Positions 35,270-43,949 of a stretch of DNA of 57,242 nt are shown in pieces (the first letter of the stretch is position 1; each line of letters starts with the position of its first letter). The notes under the pieces were generated by a model. The model was not told where the DNA came from. It did not search any database and saw nothing but the letters and a program-made list of their open reading frames with translations. The stretch is from Cloacibacterium sp. (lineage in GTDB: Bacteria > Bacteroidota > Bacteroidia > Flavobacteriales > Weeksellaceae). The stretch is taken from NCBI GenBank assembly GCA_017995195.1, contig JAGOJI010000002.1:1-57242 (forward strand), in the 5' to 3' direction. Both the position numbers and the translations under genes were made by a program.

Positions 35270-35995
35270 TTAATGACAAGAGTGATGCCCTTCCTTGGTA
35301 TTTTCTATTTTGAGAGCTTCGGCTTTGGGAGAAACATAGGGAATACCCAATTCTAAAGCCCTTAGGATAAATAAACCTCCCAAAACAAGCATCATAACAG
35401 GTACAAATTTTAAAATTCGGGTTCGGGTAGCGGTATTTAACATATTGCCAAATAATACAGCGGCGAACATAAAGGGAAATGTTCCTAAGCCAAAAAGTGC
35501 CATAAAGAGAGCTCCTTGCCAGATTCCTCCTGCCGCAAGGCTCGCCGTGAGTGCCATATAAACCATTCCGCAAGGGAGAAAGCCATTGAGAACGCCTGTG
35601 AGAAATCTTGATGAATAATCGGTTTTAGATAGAAGTTTTCCTAAGTTGATTTTTACCCTCATCAATGCTTTGTTGACGAAAGGAATGCGACTCGCAAAAT
35701 CTTTCCCTCCAAAAGAAAAAAGTGCCATAACAATGAGCAAAACCCCTGCTACAATGGTAAGATGCTTCTGAAATCCTGCCATTTCGAACCCTTCACCCAC
35801 AAATCCCAAAATACTACCCAGCAAAGCATAGGTAAAAATTCTACCTAACTGATAGGTTATGTTTTGCAGGTGATAATTGACCTGTTGTTTTTTGGATAAT
35901 CCCAAAGACAAAGCGATGGGTCCACACATTCCCAAACAATGAAAACCGGTGGTAAATCCTAAAACTAAAGCGGCAGAAATAAGTGTTATTTCCAT
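35270..35995 (-). CDS. TauE/SafE (DsbD_2-like) membrane protein of the cco operon
   Basis: A 241-residue protein with about six membrane segments, starting with ALVLGFTTGFHCLGMCGPIAL. This cysteine-containing block, together with GFLPCGMVYMALTASLAAG, marks the DsbD_2-like branch of TauE/SafE. In Proteobacteria such genes accompany ccoGHIS and are tied to copper or cytochrome maturation. The extreme C-terminus (EGHHSCH) could bind a metal. It overlaps ccoH by 10 bases, so it belongs to the operon. Confidence 0.85.
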   Translation of the reverse strand: MEITLISAALVLGFTTGFHCLGMCGPIALSLGLSKKQQVNYHLQNITYQLGRIFTYALLGSILGFVGEGFEMAGFQKHLTIVAGVLLIVMALFSFGGKDFASRIPFVNKALMRVKINLGKLLSKTDYSSRFLTGVLNGFLPCGMVYMALTASLAAGGIWQGALFMALFGLGTFPFMFAAVLFGNMLNTATRTRILKFVPVMMLVLGGLFILRALELGIPYVSPKAEALKIENTKEGHHSCH

Positions 35996-36441
35996 TCTAC
36001 ATCATAATCTATTTGATAATTCTTTTGGTTTTTTTTCCACGAGAGTTTAAGCGTATAAGCTCCTTTTGATAAAACTTTACTCGGGATAAAAAAAGAATGA
36101 TTGGTATCAAGCGTTATTTCTTTTTCAATATCGAGCGTAGCATCATTGGTTCGGTACAAGTGAAATGCTATTTTTTCGGCATCTTTAAGCTCTTGTGGAA
36201 ACGAAACTCTAATACCTTCTGATGTCTGGTTATATTGAGGTTTAAGAGATAGTTGGTGTACATTATTTTTGGCATCAATTACTTGTTGGTACGCCAGTTC
36301 GTCATCATAATAGCTTTGCGAAACCAACTCCGAATTTTGTTTTCCTATAGGGAAAATAAAAATAAGATACAGGATAAATCCCATAAACAGTGCCAATGCA
36401 ACAGCAATACCATGTCCCCAAGTGAATTTTCTTATCATCAT
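35986..36441 (-). CDS. ccoH: FixH/CcoH-type cbb3 oxidase assembly protein
   Basis: A 151-residue protein with one N-terminal membrane segment (WGHGIAVALALFMGFILYL, about 9-30) and a periplasmic beta domain. The N-terminus and the QSYYDDELAYQQ motif are hallmarks of FixH. It takes part in cbb3 oxidase assembly. It starts 3 bases after ccoG ends and overlaps the next gene. Confidence 0.88.
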   Translation of the reverse strand: MMIRKFTWGHGIAVALALFMGFILYLIFIFPIGKQNSELVSQSYYDDELAYQQVIDAKNNVHQLSLKPQYNQTSEGIRVSFPQELKDAEKIAFHLYRTNDATLDIEKEITLDTNHSFFIPSKVLSKGAYTLKLSWKKNQKNYQIDYDVEWK

Positions 36442-36444
36442 TTT

Positions 36445-37893
36445 TTAGAATTGTAGTTTAAATGGACCTTCAAAAGTCGTTTCAAAAGTATCCAGCAATT
36501 GCCCACCTTGGTCGAACACGCCAATGGTGATATTTTGTTTCGCCAGTTTTATTTCTTTTTCGGGAAAACTCACATTTACAGTTCCTTTTACCAAATTATC
36601 TCTCTTCAAAACAATTTTATTGCTTCCGCTGAAAGTTATTTTTCCGTTTTTCGGCTCTATAATCTTAATGGTTACTGTTTTGTTCTCGTTGGATTTATTC
36701 AGGAAAGTATAGTTGTAGGTATTGGTAATTTCTCCTTCTTTCACAAAATAGGTACTTCCTGCAGGTTTTATAAATTTGGCTTCCATACTTCCTCTATTAT
36801 AAATTAAAAATGCTAAAAAACACAAAAGTCCAAAAAGAACAACAGCATACGCCTTCATTCTGTTGGTAAATTTGAATTTTTCCTGTTTTTCAATTTCATC
36901 TTCTGTAGCATAACGAATCAAACCTTTGGGTAGTCCTGTTTTTAGCATTACCTCGTTGCAGGCATCAATACAGGCGGTGCAATTGATGCACTCCAGCTGT
37001 TGTCCGTTTCGGATGTCTATTCCTGTAGGGCAGACTACAACACACTGGTTGCAATCGATACAGTCGCCCTTCCCTACTGCTTTTCGGTCTTCTCCCTTAC
37101 GCCATTTCCCTCTGCCTTCTCCTCTTTTGTAGTCATAAAATACATTGATGGTTTTTTTGTCTATTAAAACGCCCTGTAACCTACCATATGGGCAAACCAA
37201 GGTACAAACCTGCTCCCTGAACCATGAAAAAACGAATAAAAATGCTCCTGTAAAAATAAAGGCTACAATAAAATTGGTAGGGTGTGCTATAATACCTTCT
37301 CTCATAATCTTGAAAACCTCTTCGTAACCTACGATATACATGAACATCATATGGGTTATCAAAATAGAAATCAGTACAAAAAGAGTCCATTTTAGTCCTT
37401 TTTTTCTAATTTTCTCGGCATTCCATGGCTGTTGGGCTAATTTGATTTGTTTGTTGCGGTCTCCTTCAATCCAAAATTCTATTCTTCGGAAAACGCCTTC
37501 CATAAAAATGGTTTGCGGACAAATCCAACCACAAAAAATTCTTCCGTATACTACAGTAAACAAAATCAAAAAAACAATAGAAGTAATGGCTCCCATTGCC
37601 AAAATAAAAAAATCTTGCGGATAAAATGGCTGACCGAAAATGAAAAACTCCCGCTCCAAAATATTAATTTTGAGCAAAGGATTTCCGTTGATTTTTACAA
37701 ATGGAACTCCAAAAAATACAATGAGAAGAACCGCCGTTACCAAATCTCTGTAATTGGTAAACTTTCCCTTTGGTTTTTTGGCATACACCCACTTCCTTTT
37801 GCCGGAGCTTTCCATAGTTCCTATAGAATCCCGAAAGGTTTCGGCTTGTATAACCTGTCCTGCTCCTTTGTTTGTTTTTTCTTTTTCAGACAT
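36445..37893 (-). CDS. ccoG: cytochrome c oxidase accessory protein CcoG
   Basis: A 482-residue membrane iron-sulfur protein. There are several membrane segments, the block FCGWICPQTIFMEGVFR, an EQVCTLVCPYGRLQG block and two 4Fe-4S motifs (CIDCNQCVVVCP and CINCTACIDAC, about 278-312). The C-terminal Ig-like domain is typical of FixG/CcoG. The protein is linked to copper reduction during cbb3 assembly. It starts about 200 bases after the ccoP stop, a gap that contains a large hairpin. Confidence 0.93.
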   Translation of the reverse strand: MSEKEKTNKGAGQVIQAETFRDSIGTMESSGKRKWVYAKKPKGKFTNYRDLVTAVLLIVFFGVPFVKINGNPLLKINILEREFFIFGQPFYPQDFFILAMGAITSIVFLILFTVVYGRIFCGWICPQTIFMEGVFRRIEFWIEGDRNKQIKLAQQPWNAEKIRKKGLKWTLFVLISILITHMMFMYIVGYEEVFKIMREGIIAHPTNFIVAFIFTGAFLFVFSWFREQVCTLVCPYGRLQGVLIDKKTINVFYDYKRGEGRGKWRKGEDRKAVGKGDCIDCNQCVVVCPTGIDIRNGQQLECINCTACIDACNEVMLKTGLPKGLIRYATEDEIEKQEKFKFTNRMKAYAVVLFGLLCFLAFLIYNRGSMEAKFIKPAGSTYFVKEGEITNTYNYTFLNKSNENKTVTIKIIEPKNGKITFSGSNKIVLKRDNLVKGTVNVSFPEKEIKLAKQNITIGVFDQGGQLLDTFETTFEGPFKLQF

Positions 37894-38007
37894 TTTACTA
37901 AAAACTTATTGTGAAAAACATGAGTTTTTTTGTTTTTTTAAGACCTTTGATTTAAGATAAAATTCGGATTTTAATACAAAGATCTAAATAGGTAAGGGTT
38001 AAAATCG

Positions 38008-38057
38008 CACAAGGCATATATGTTTTCAGAAACTCTTAAAACTTTATATGCCTTGTG
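38008..38057. repeat. large hairpin between ccoP and ccoG
   Basis: A 13-bp perfect stem (38008-38020 with 38045-38057) encloses a nested GTTTT/AAAAC pair. No T tract follows on the minus strand, so an mRNA processing or stabilising role is as likely as termination. It would separate the structural cco genes from the assembly genes. Confidence 0.6.
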
Positions 38058-38090
38058 GATTTCGGTTAAAAAAATCAACCTGTTTTTTTA

Positions 38091-38969
38091 TTACTTCGCC
38101 CAGTTGGCCTCAGTTCCTTGTGGAGCCGTTCCTCCTTCTGCTATGGTAATTGGTTTCACCTCTTGATTGATGTGGTATACATAAGCTGCTACTTTTTCAA
38201 TCTCTCGGGAACTGATGACTCCGTTTTTACCAAAAGGCTGCATTACCGGATTTTTTTCGCTACCATTGTACACTACATGGAAAATATTCTTGTAAAGTGT
38301 TTTCTCGGGCTGGTTGATCCAGAAATTATCGGTAAGATTAGGACCCGACATTCCTTTACCTTTTGCCCCATGACAGGTTGCACAATTGGCATTGAAAATA
38401 GCCTCACCTTCGGCAATATTTTCGTTTTTGTACTGGGCTGTTTCTATGGTAATAGGAGGTGCTGTTTTTTCGTATTCTGCAATAGATGCCAGTTGGTCTT
38501 TGTGTTCCGAGATGTATTCTTTATCCATATGGGCAAAGTCAGTAAACCAAAATGCTAACATATAAATTACTGCATAAATCACTCCGAAATAGAATAGTCC
38601 CACCCACCATTTTGGAAGTGCATTATCTAATTCTTTAATTCCATCGAAGCCGTGATCAATCAAAATATCGCTTTCTTCTACCGCCGATTGCTTCTTAAAG
38701 GCACTATTGTAGAGCCTTCTTAGGTAAGGAATTTCTTTTTCCTGAAGATATGCTGTTTTTTCGGCTTCAGTAAGTTTCTTGAAATTTTCATTTTCAAGCA
38801 ATTGCCCAATGGCATTTTGTATAAAGGCAAGAATAATACTTATAATTGCCGTACCCCAAAAATAGGGTGATGTAAAAAATGTTGTGTTCTGAACAAACAT
38901 ATAGTATATAAATACCAAGAAGAAAAGTATGGTAATTATATTGACGATAAGCGGTGTTCTTTGTTTCAT
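38091..38969 (-). CDS. ccoP: cbb3 oxidase subunit III (CcoP), one heme c
   Basis: A 292-residue membrane-anchored cytochrome. Two N-terminal membrane segments (about 8-25 and 38-55) are followed by the CcoP_N block (GIKELDNALPKWWVGLF, about 110-126) and a single cytochrome c domain with CATCH at 196-200 and a likely axial Met at 244. Proteobacterial CcoP usually carries two CxxCH motifs; only one is present here. It donates electrons to the CcoNO core. Confidence 0.92.
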   Translation of the reverse strand: MKQRTPLIVNIITILFFLVFIYYMFVQNTTFFTSPYFWGTAIISIILAFIQNAIGQLLENENFKKLTEAEKTAYLQEKEIPYLRRLYNSAFKKQSAVEESDILIDHGFDGIKELDNALPKWWVGLFYFGVIYAVIYMLAFWFTDFAHMDKEYISEHKDQLASIAEYEKTAPPITIETAQYKNENIAEGEAIFNANCATCHGAKGKGMSGPNLTDNFWINQPEKTLYKNIFHVVYNGSEKNPVMQPFGKNGVISSREIEKVAAYVYHINQEVKPITIAEGGTAPQGTEANWAK

Positions 38970-38981
38970 CTCTGTTATATT

Positions 38982-39182
38982 TTATTTTGAATGAGAACTA
39001 TACAAGGGTGCATCGTCTTCCAACGGTGCGTTTTCAACCTCCGAATAATATTTTTTTGGCTTGTTCATCACTTTGTATACAAGACTTATGAAGAACAAAA
39101 CAAATAGTACCAATGCCAGACTTTGGTAAAAACCGGCATTTTCTATATGAGCCAAAATGTCTTTAAAGTTTTGAGGTATCAT
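38982..39182 (-). CDS. ccoQ: CcoQ-like small cbb3 oxidase subunit
   Basis: A 66-residue protein with one membrane segment (LALVLFVLFFISLVYKVM, about 22-39) and a short acidic cytoplasmic tail (KKYYSEVENAPLEDD). Position between ccoNO and ccoP and general form fit CcoQ/FixQ. Sequence conservation in this family is low, so the name rests mainly on context. Confidence 0.78.
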   Translation of the reverse strand: MIPQNFKDILAHIENAGFYQSLALVLFVLFFISLVYKVMNKPKKYYSEVENAPLEDDAPLYSSHSK

Positions 39183-39200
39183 GCTAATATTTTGCTTGTT

Positions 39201-41477
39201 TTAGTTACTTGCCGTTTTTACTTCGGCAGTTTTAATATCAGTACCCAATCTTTGTAGATAAGCAATTAGAGCTACTACTTCACGATTTTCTAAAGGAATA
39301 AAATCTTTTCCTTTTTCTGCCTTTTGTGTTTCTATCTGCTTCTTGATGTCCGAATCTTCACTCACAATTCTATTGGCAATACCTACCGATTGATTTTTAA
39401 CCCAAGCGTCTAAAGAATCTACTTGTGCCGGACTATATGGAACACCGAATACGTTTTTCATCAAGTTAATTTTATCCTTTGTTTTAGACAAGTCTAACTC
39501 ATTGGCAACCAACCAAGGATAACGCGGCATGATGGACTTCTCCGAAGTCAAACGAGGGTTGTACATATGTTTGAAATGCCAAGCATCTCCTCTCTTTCCT
39601 CCTTCTCGGTGCAAATCCGGACCTGTTCGTCTGGAACCCCAAAGGAAAGGTCTATCGTAAACAAATTCCCCTGCCTTAGAATACTGTCCGTTTTTACCAT
39701 TGTACCGAACAACTTCATCTCTGAATGGGCGAATCATCTGCGAATGGCAAGCATTACACCCTTCACGAATATAGATATCTCTACCCTCCAATTCCAATGG
39801 AGAGTAAGGTTTTACTGCTGTAATCGTTGGTACATTTTCTTTTACCGTTAAAGTAGGGATAATCTGTACCATACCTCCTATCGCCAAAGCTACAAATGAT
39901 AATAGGGAAAGGTATAGCGGCATTCTCTCCAACCACAGGTGTCTGGACTCCCCTTCTTTTCTTGCAGTTCCTATATTGGCTAAAGCCGGTGCTTCGGCAG
40001 GAACATCTTTTTGGAAACTTCCTTGTCTCACGGTTGCAATAACATTTACAACCATCAAAATAGAACCTGTAATGTAAAGCAAACCTCCTACAAATCGCAT
40101 TTGATAGTAAGGAATAATAGCCGTAACGGTTTCCAAGAATTCTTTGTATACTAAAGTACCATCTGGATTGAACTGTTTCCACATCAAACCTTGGGTAAAT
40201 CCTGATAAATACATTGGAATGGCATAGAAAACAATGCCTAAAGTACCCAACCAAAAATGCCAGTTGGCTAATCTAACAGACCATAGCTTGGTTCTCCACA
40301 TAATAGGCAGTAGATAATAAATCATTCCAAATGCCATGAAACCATTCCAACCCAATGCCCCAATATGAACGTGACCAATAATCCAGTCGGTATAATGTCC
40401 TATTTTATTAAGTGTTTTTGTTGCCAAAAGAGGCCCTTCAAAAGTTGCCATACCATAACAAGTAACAGCTACTACCATGAATTTCAGTACAGGGTTTTCT
40501 CTTACCTTGTCCCAAGCTCCTCTTAGTGTCAAAAGCCCGTTGAGCATACCTCCCCAAGAAGGAGCAATTAGAGCAATGGAAAATGTAGTACCCAATGCTT
40601 GTGCCCAACCCGGTAATGCCGTATAAATTAAATGGTGAGGTCCTGCCCAGATATAAATGAAGATTAAAGACCAAAAGTGAATAATTGATAATTTATACGA
40701 GAAAACAGGTCTGTCCGATGCTTTTGGCATAAAATAATACATTAGCCCCAGTACCGGTGTTGTAAGGAAAAATGCCACAGCATTGTGCCCATACCACCAT
40801 TGTACTAATGCATCTTTTACCCCGGCATAAGCCGAATAAGATTTCCAGCCGGTAAAGGACAACGGAACCTCCAAATTATTGAATACATGCAGCATGGTAA
40901 TACCTACCCATGTAGCAATATAGAACCAAATAGCAACATAAAGGTGTCTTACCCTTCTCTTGGCAATGGTTCCGAACATATTGATTCCGAAGATAATCCA
41001 AATCAAAGCAATTAAAATATCTATAGGCCACTCATGTTCTGCATATTCTTTGGAGGTATTGATTCCCATAAGGAAAGTTACCACCACAGAAACCACCATC
41101 AATTGCCATCCCCAGAAATTAATCCAAGAAAGTTTGTCGCTGAACATTCTGGTTTTCAACAACCTCTGAAGAGAATAGTACACCCCTGCAAAAATGGCAT
41201 TTCCAACAAAGGCAAAAATTACTGCACTGGTATGCAACATTCTCAATCGCCCATATCCGAACGCTCCCTGAGAATTAATTAAGCCTTGGATACCTCCACT
41301 TCTTAACGTTTGAATAGTACTATCATCTGTACCGAACAAAAACTCCGGCAACTCGGGATAGAATAACATAAGAGCCACAATAAGCCCCAATAAAAAACCT
41401 ACCACCCCGAAAACAACCGTGGCATAAAGGAAGGCTCTTACGATACTATTGTCGTAACTAAATTTTTGTGTTTCCAT
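39201..41477 (-). CDS. ccoNO: fused cbb3 oxidase subunits I and II (CcoN-CcoO)
   Basis: A 758-residue fusion. Residues 1 to about 490 are CcoN with 12 or more membrane segments and heme/copper ligands in RMLHTSAVIFAF, WWYGHNAVAFFL, AGPHHLIYTALPGWAQ and GHVHIGALGWNGFM. Residues from about 520 are CcoO: a membrane anchor, the heme c motif CNACHSQMIRPFRDEV and RTGPDLHREGG. The fusion is normal in Bacteroidota. It is the catalytic core of a high-affinity terminal oxidase for low-oxygen growth. Confidence 0.97.
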   Translation of the reverse strand: METQKFSYDNSIVRAFLYATVVFGVVGFLLGLIVALMLFYPELPEFLFGTDDSTIQTLRSGGIQGLINSQGAFGYGRLRMLHTSAVIFAFVGNAIFAGVYYSLQRLLKTRMFSDKLSWINFWGWQLMVVSVVVTFLMGINTSKEYAEHEWPIDILIALIWIIFGINMFGTIAKRRVRHLYVAIWFYIATWVGITMLHVFNNLEVPLSFTGWKSYSAYAGVKDALVQWWYGHNAVAFFLTTPVLGLMYYFMPKASDRPVFSYKLSIIHFWSLIFIYIWAGPHHLIYTALPGWAQALGTTFSIALIAPSWGGMLNGLLTLRGAWDKVRENPVLKFMVVAVTCYGMATFEGPLLATKTLNKIGHYTDWIIGHVHIGALGWNGFMAFGMIYYLLPIMWRTKLWSVRLANWHFWLGTLGIVFYAIPMYLSGFTQGLMWKQFNPDGTLVYKEFLETVTAIIPYYQMRFVGGLLYITGSILMVVNVIATVRQGSFQKDVPAEAPALANIGTARKEGESRHLWLERMPLYLSLLSFVALAIGGMVQIIPTLTVKENVPTITAVKPYSPLELEGRDIYIREGCNACHSQMIRPFRDEVVRYNGKNGQYSKAGEFVYDRPFLWGSRRTGPDLHREGGKRGDAWHFKHMYNPRLTSEKSIMPRYPWLVANELDLSKTKDKINLMKNVFGVPYSPAQVDSLDAWVKNQSVGIANRIVSEDSDIKKQIETQKAEKGKDFIPLENREVVALIAYLQRLGTDIKTAEVKTASN

Positions 41478-41492
41478 ATAGATCTAAATCAC

Positions 41493-41681
41493 TTAATTTT
41501 TATTTTCTACTTGAGTAGGAGCGGACTTTTCTTCTTTTCTGATCTCTGAATCGAAAAGAATTCTTACCGCAGGAGATTCATCGTCTTCAAACTGACCTTT
41601 TTTTGCCCCAATAATAAAAATTATCAAGAAAATAAGTGCCAGTGATACACTACAAATAATCATCAAATACAATATCTCCAT
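41493..41681 (-). CDS. ccoS: cbb3 oxidase assembly protein CcoS
   Basis: A 62-residue protein with one membrane segment (about 5-25) and the family motif KGQFEDDESPAVRILFD. CcoS is needed for metal cofactor insertion into the oxidase. It opens the operon here, 15 bases before ccoNO. The copper-exporting ATPase CcoI that usually precedes it is not found upstream in this window. Confidence 0.9.
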   Translation of the reverse strand: MEILYLMIICSVSLALIFLIIFIIGAKKGQFEDDESPAVRILFDSEIRKEEKSAPTQVENKN

Positions 41682-41986
41682 CTGTTTACAAATTTAACTT
41701 TTTATTAACTTTTTATATTCACTTTTCTATATGACATTCATCAGTTTTTTGCAAAATCTCCTATATTTTGTCCTTATTTATCGGTTTCTTATATTAAAAA
41801 TATCAATCACATTGTTTTTATAACAAAAAAATAATCTTCAAAACAGACCATAAAATAAAAAAAGGAATCAATATATCGAAAAAACAGGTTTTTATAGATA
41901 AGTCATTAATTTATAGATACTTACAAATAGACAGAAAAAATACGTAAAATAGATTCTATCTAAAAATACTGAGAATAAGACTGGTA
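41682..41986. other. AT-rich intergenic region upstream of the cco operon
   Basis: No gene is visible. At 41812-41826 the sequence TTGTT-N5-AACAA forms a perfect inverted repeat and resembles CRP/FNR-type sites. It lies about 130 bases upstream of ccoS. A weak TAAATTTG element abuts the ccoS start at 41689-41696 on the minus strand. Oxygen-responsive control of cbb3 genes by an FNR-like protein would make sense but is not shown. Confidence 0.35.
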
Positions 41987-42499
41987 TCAGCTATTTTTAA
42001 AAATAGGGACACTACTACAAGCCTCTCCAAATAAAAGTGATTTTACAATAGGTTTTAGTTTTTGAACCAAATCTACGTAAGCATTTATCGGAATCTCCAC
42101 ATCGCTACAGCCCTTCACTAAAATTCTTTTATCTTTAAATTCCGAAAAATCAAAATCGGAAATCGTTTCCTGCATCAAGGAATTCTCCAAATCACTCAAA
42201 GATCCATATACCACTTTTTTTGCCGACTCCCCCAACTTAGATGTGAGTAAAAAGTACGCCCACAATGGTACAATAGCATCTGTGGAACAAAAAACATACA
42301 CAAACGCATCTCGAAACGATTCTATATCCAAAGATTTTACGCTTTCCCTAAAATCTTTTTCTCTCAGGATTAGACCTTCGTACAAAAAGTCCTTCAAATC
42401 AATCCCTATTCTTCTTCCTTTAGGGCGAAGTTCCGACAAATCAAAACTAACCAATCCGCTCTGTGCAACTCTATTGATGATTTCTTCTTGATTCTGCAT
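41987..42499 (-). CDS. DUF2480 family protein
   Basis: A 170-residue soluble protein from the ATG at 42499 (MQNQEEIINRVAQSGLVSFD); an ATG 13 codons upstream is less typical. The motifs LSELRPKGRRIGIDLKDFL, FCSTDAIVPLWAYFLL and LVKGCSDVEIPINAY, plus the C-terminal FGEACSSVPIFK, are as I recall DUF2480 of Bacteroidota. The conserved cysteines and acidic residues might bind metal. The function is unknown. It is transcribed alone, divergent from lpxB. Confidence 0.85.
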   Translation of the reverse strand: MQNQEEIINRVAQSGLVSFDLSELRPKGRRIGIDLKDFLYEGLILREKDFRESVKSLDIESFRDAFVYVFCSTDAIVPLWAYFLLTSKLGESAKKVVYGSLSDLENSLMQETISDFDFSEFKDKRILVKGCSDVEIPINAYVDLVQKLKPIVKSLLFGEACSSVPIFKNS

Positions 42500-42814
42500 A
42501 CGTAAAAGTTTTGAATAATTGATGGCAGCATGCCACATTCTGTTCTAATTAATAAACATAACAAACCTTCTTCAAATATAATACAAAAAAATCATTATAA
42601 GGTAAAGGTGTGAGGTATAAAATGTAAAGGCATTATGCGTAAAGCATTAACACAAGCATTATCTTGTAAAGTATGGAATTTATTGAACCTCTATACACGC
42701 AACACTTCACACTAAGCACCGAACATTTTTTACCACAGGATATCGGAAAATATTTATATTTGGGTAATTTTATAAAATCCGAAACGGATCATATACTTTT
42801 TATTCCTTAATTCC
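42500..42814. other. intergenic region between DUF2480 and lpxB
   Basis: No gene is seen. A TATATTTG element at 42755-42762 (plus strand) may drive lpxB. Around 42630-42680 there are imperfect short repeats of GTAAAG and GCATTAT. Their meaning is unclear. Confidence 0.4.
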
Positions 42815-43918
42815 ATGAAATATTACATTATAGCCGGCGAAGCCTCGGGCGATTTACACGCATCTAACCTCATGAAAGCCATTAAAAAGAAAGATACAGA
42901 GGCAGAATTTAGGTTTTGGGGAGGCGATTTGATGCTCGCACAGGGCGGAACTTTGGTAAAGCATTATCGGGATTTAGCATTCATGGGCTTTATAGAGGTT
43001 ATCCAAAACTTGGGTACTATTCTAAAAAATATCAAACTTTGCAAGAAAGACCTTCAAGAATATCTCCCCGATACACTTATTTTGGTAGACTATCCCGGAT
43101 TCAACCTAAGAATAGCCAAATTTGCTAAAGAGCTGGGAATTAGGGTAGTGTACTACATATCGCCTCAACTATGGGCGTGGAAAGAGGGAAGGGTAGAAAC
43201 CATCAAAAAATATGTAGATGAAATGCTGGTCATTCTCCCTTTTGAAAAAGATTTTTATAAAAAACATCACGTAGAGGCTCACTTTGTGGGGCATCCTCTG
43301 TTAGACGCCATCTCGGATTTGCCTCCCATGGATATTTCTTCCTTTAAAAAGGAAAATAAACTGAGCGACAAGGAAATCATTGCACTACTTCCCGGTAGTC
43401 GCGAACAGGAGGTGAAAAAAATGTTGGAGGTTATGCTAAGTGTTCGGAGTTATTTTAAAGATTATCAGTTCGTAATTGCCGGAGCACCTTCTTTGCCCAA
43501 AGAATTTTACCGTGATTTTGTAGACAACGACGTGCATTTTGTCTCCAACAAAACCTATGATCTGCTGAGATGCTCCAAGGCAGCATTGGTAACTTCCGGA
43601 ACAGCAACCTTAGAAACCGCTTTGCTCAAAATTCCCGAAGTAGTGTGCTACCGAGGCAGCACCATTTCCTACGAAATAGCCAAAAGACTTGTAAAACACA
43701 TCAAATACATCTCTTTAGTCAATCTTATTATGGATAAAGAGGTCGTAAAGGAACTGATACAAAGAGATCTAAATACCGAAAACCTGACCACCGAACTCCA
43801 ACTCATACTACAGGGCAAAAAACGAGAAACCATATTGGAAGAATACGAAGTGCTTCGTTCCAAACTGGGCGGTGTAGGAGCCAGCGATAAGGCTGCAGAG
43901 ATTATAGTTTCTCCATAA
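42815..43918 (+). CDS. lpxB: lipid-A-disaccharide synthase
   Basis: A 367-residue glycosyltransferase (GT19) that joins UDP-diacylglucosamine and lipid X in lipid A synthesis at the inner membrane face. It opens with YYIIAGEASGDLHASNLM and contains VDYPGFNLRIAKFAKELGI, YYISPQLWAWKEGRV, FVGHPLLDAI and LLPGSREQEV, all characteristic. It is followed 31 bases later by comEC. Confidence 0.96.
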   Translation: MKYYIIAGEASGDLHASNLMKAIKKKDTEAEFRFWGGDLMLAQGGTLVKHYRDLAFMGFIEVIQNLGTILKNIKLCKKDLQEYLPDTLILVDYPGFNLRIAKFAKELGIRVVYYISPQLWAWKEGRVETIKKYVDEMLVILPFEKDFYKKHHVEAHFVGHPLLDAISDLPPMDISSFKKENKLSDKEIIALLPGSREQEVKKMLEVMLSVRSYFKDYQFVIAGAPSLPKEFYRDFVDNDVHFVSNKTYDLLRCSKAALVTSGTATLETALLKIPEVVCYRGSTISYEIAKRLVKHIKYISLVNLIMDKEVVKELIQRDLNTENLTTELQLILQGKKRETILEEYEVLRSKLGGVGASDKAAEIIVSP

Positions 43919-43949
43919 GAAATAACTAAATTATTGAACACCAAAAACC

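Noticed and set aside
37447-37914. A 155-codon plus-strand frame opposite ccoG
   Set aside because: Antisense shadow of a well-conserved gene with no recognisable content.
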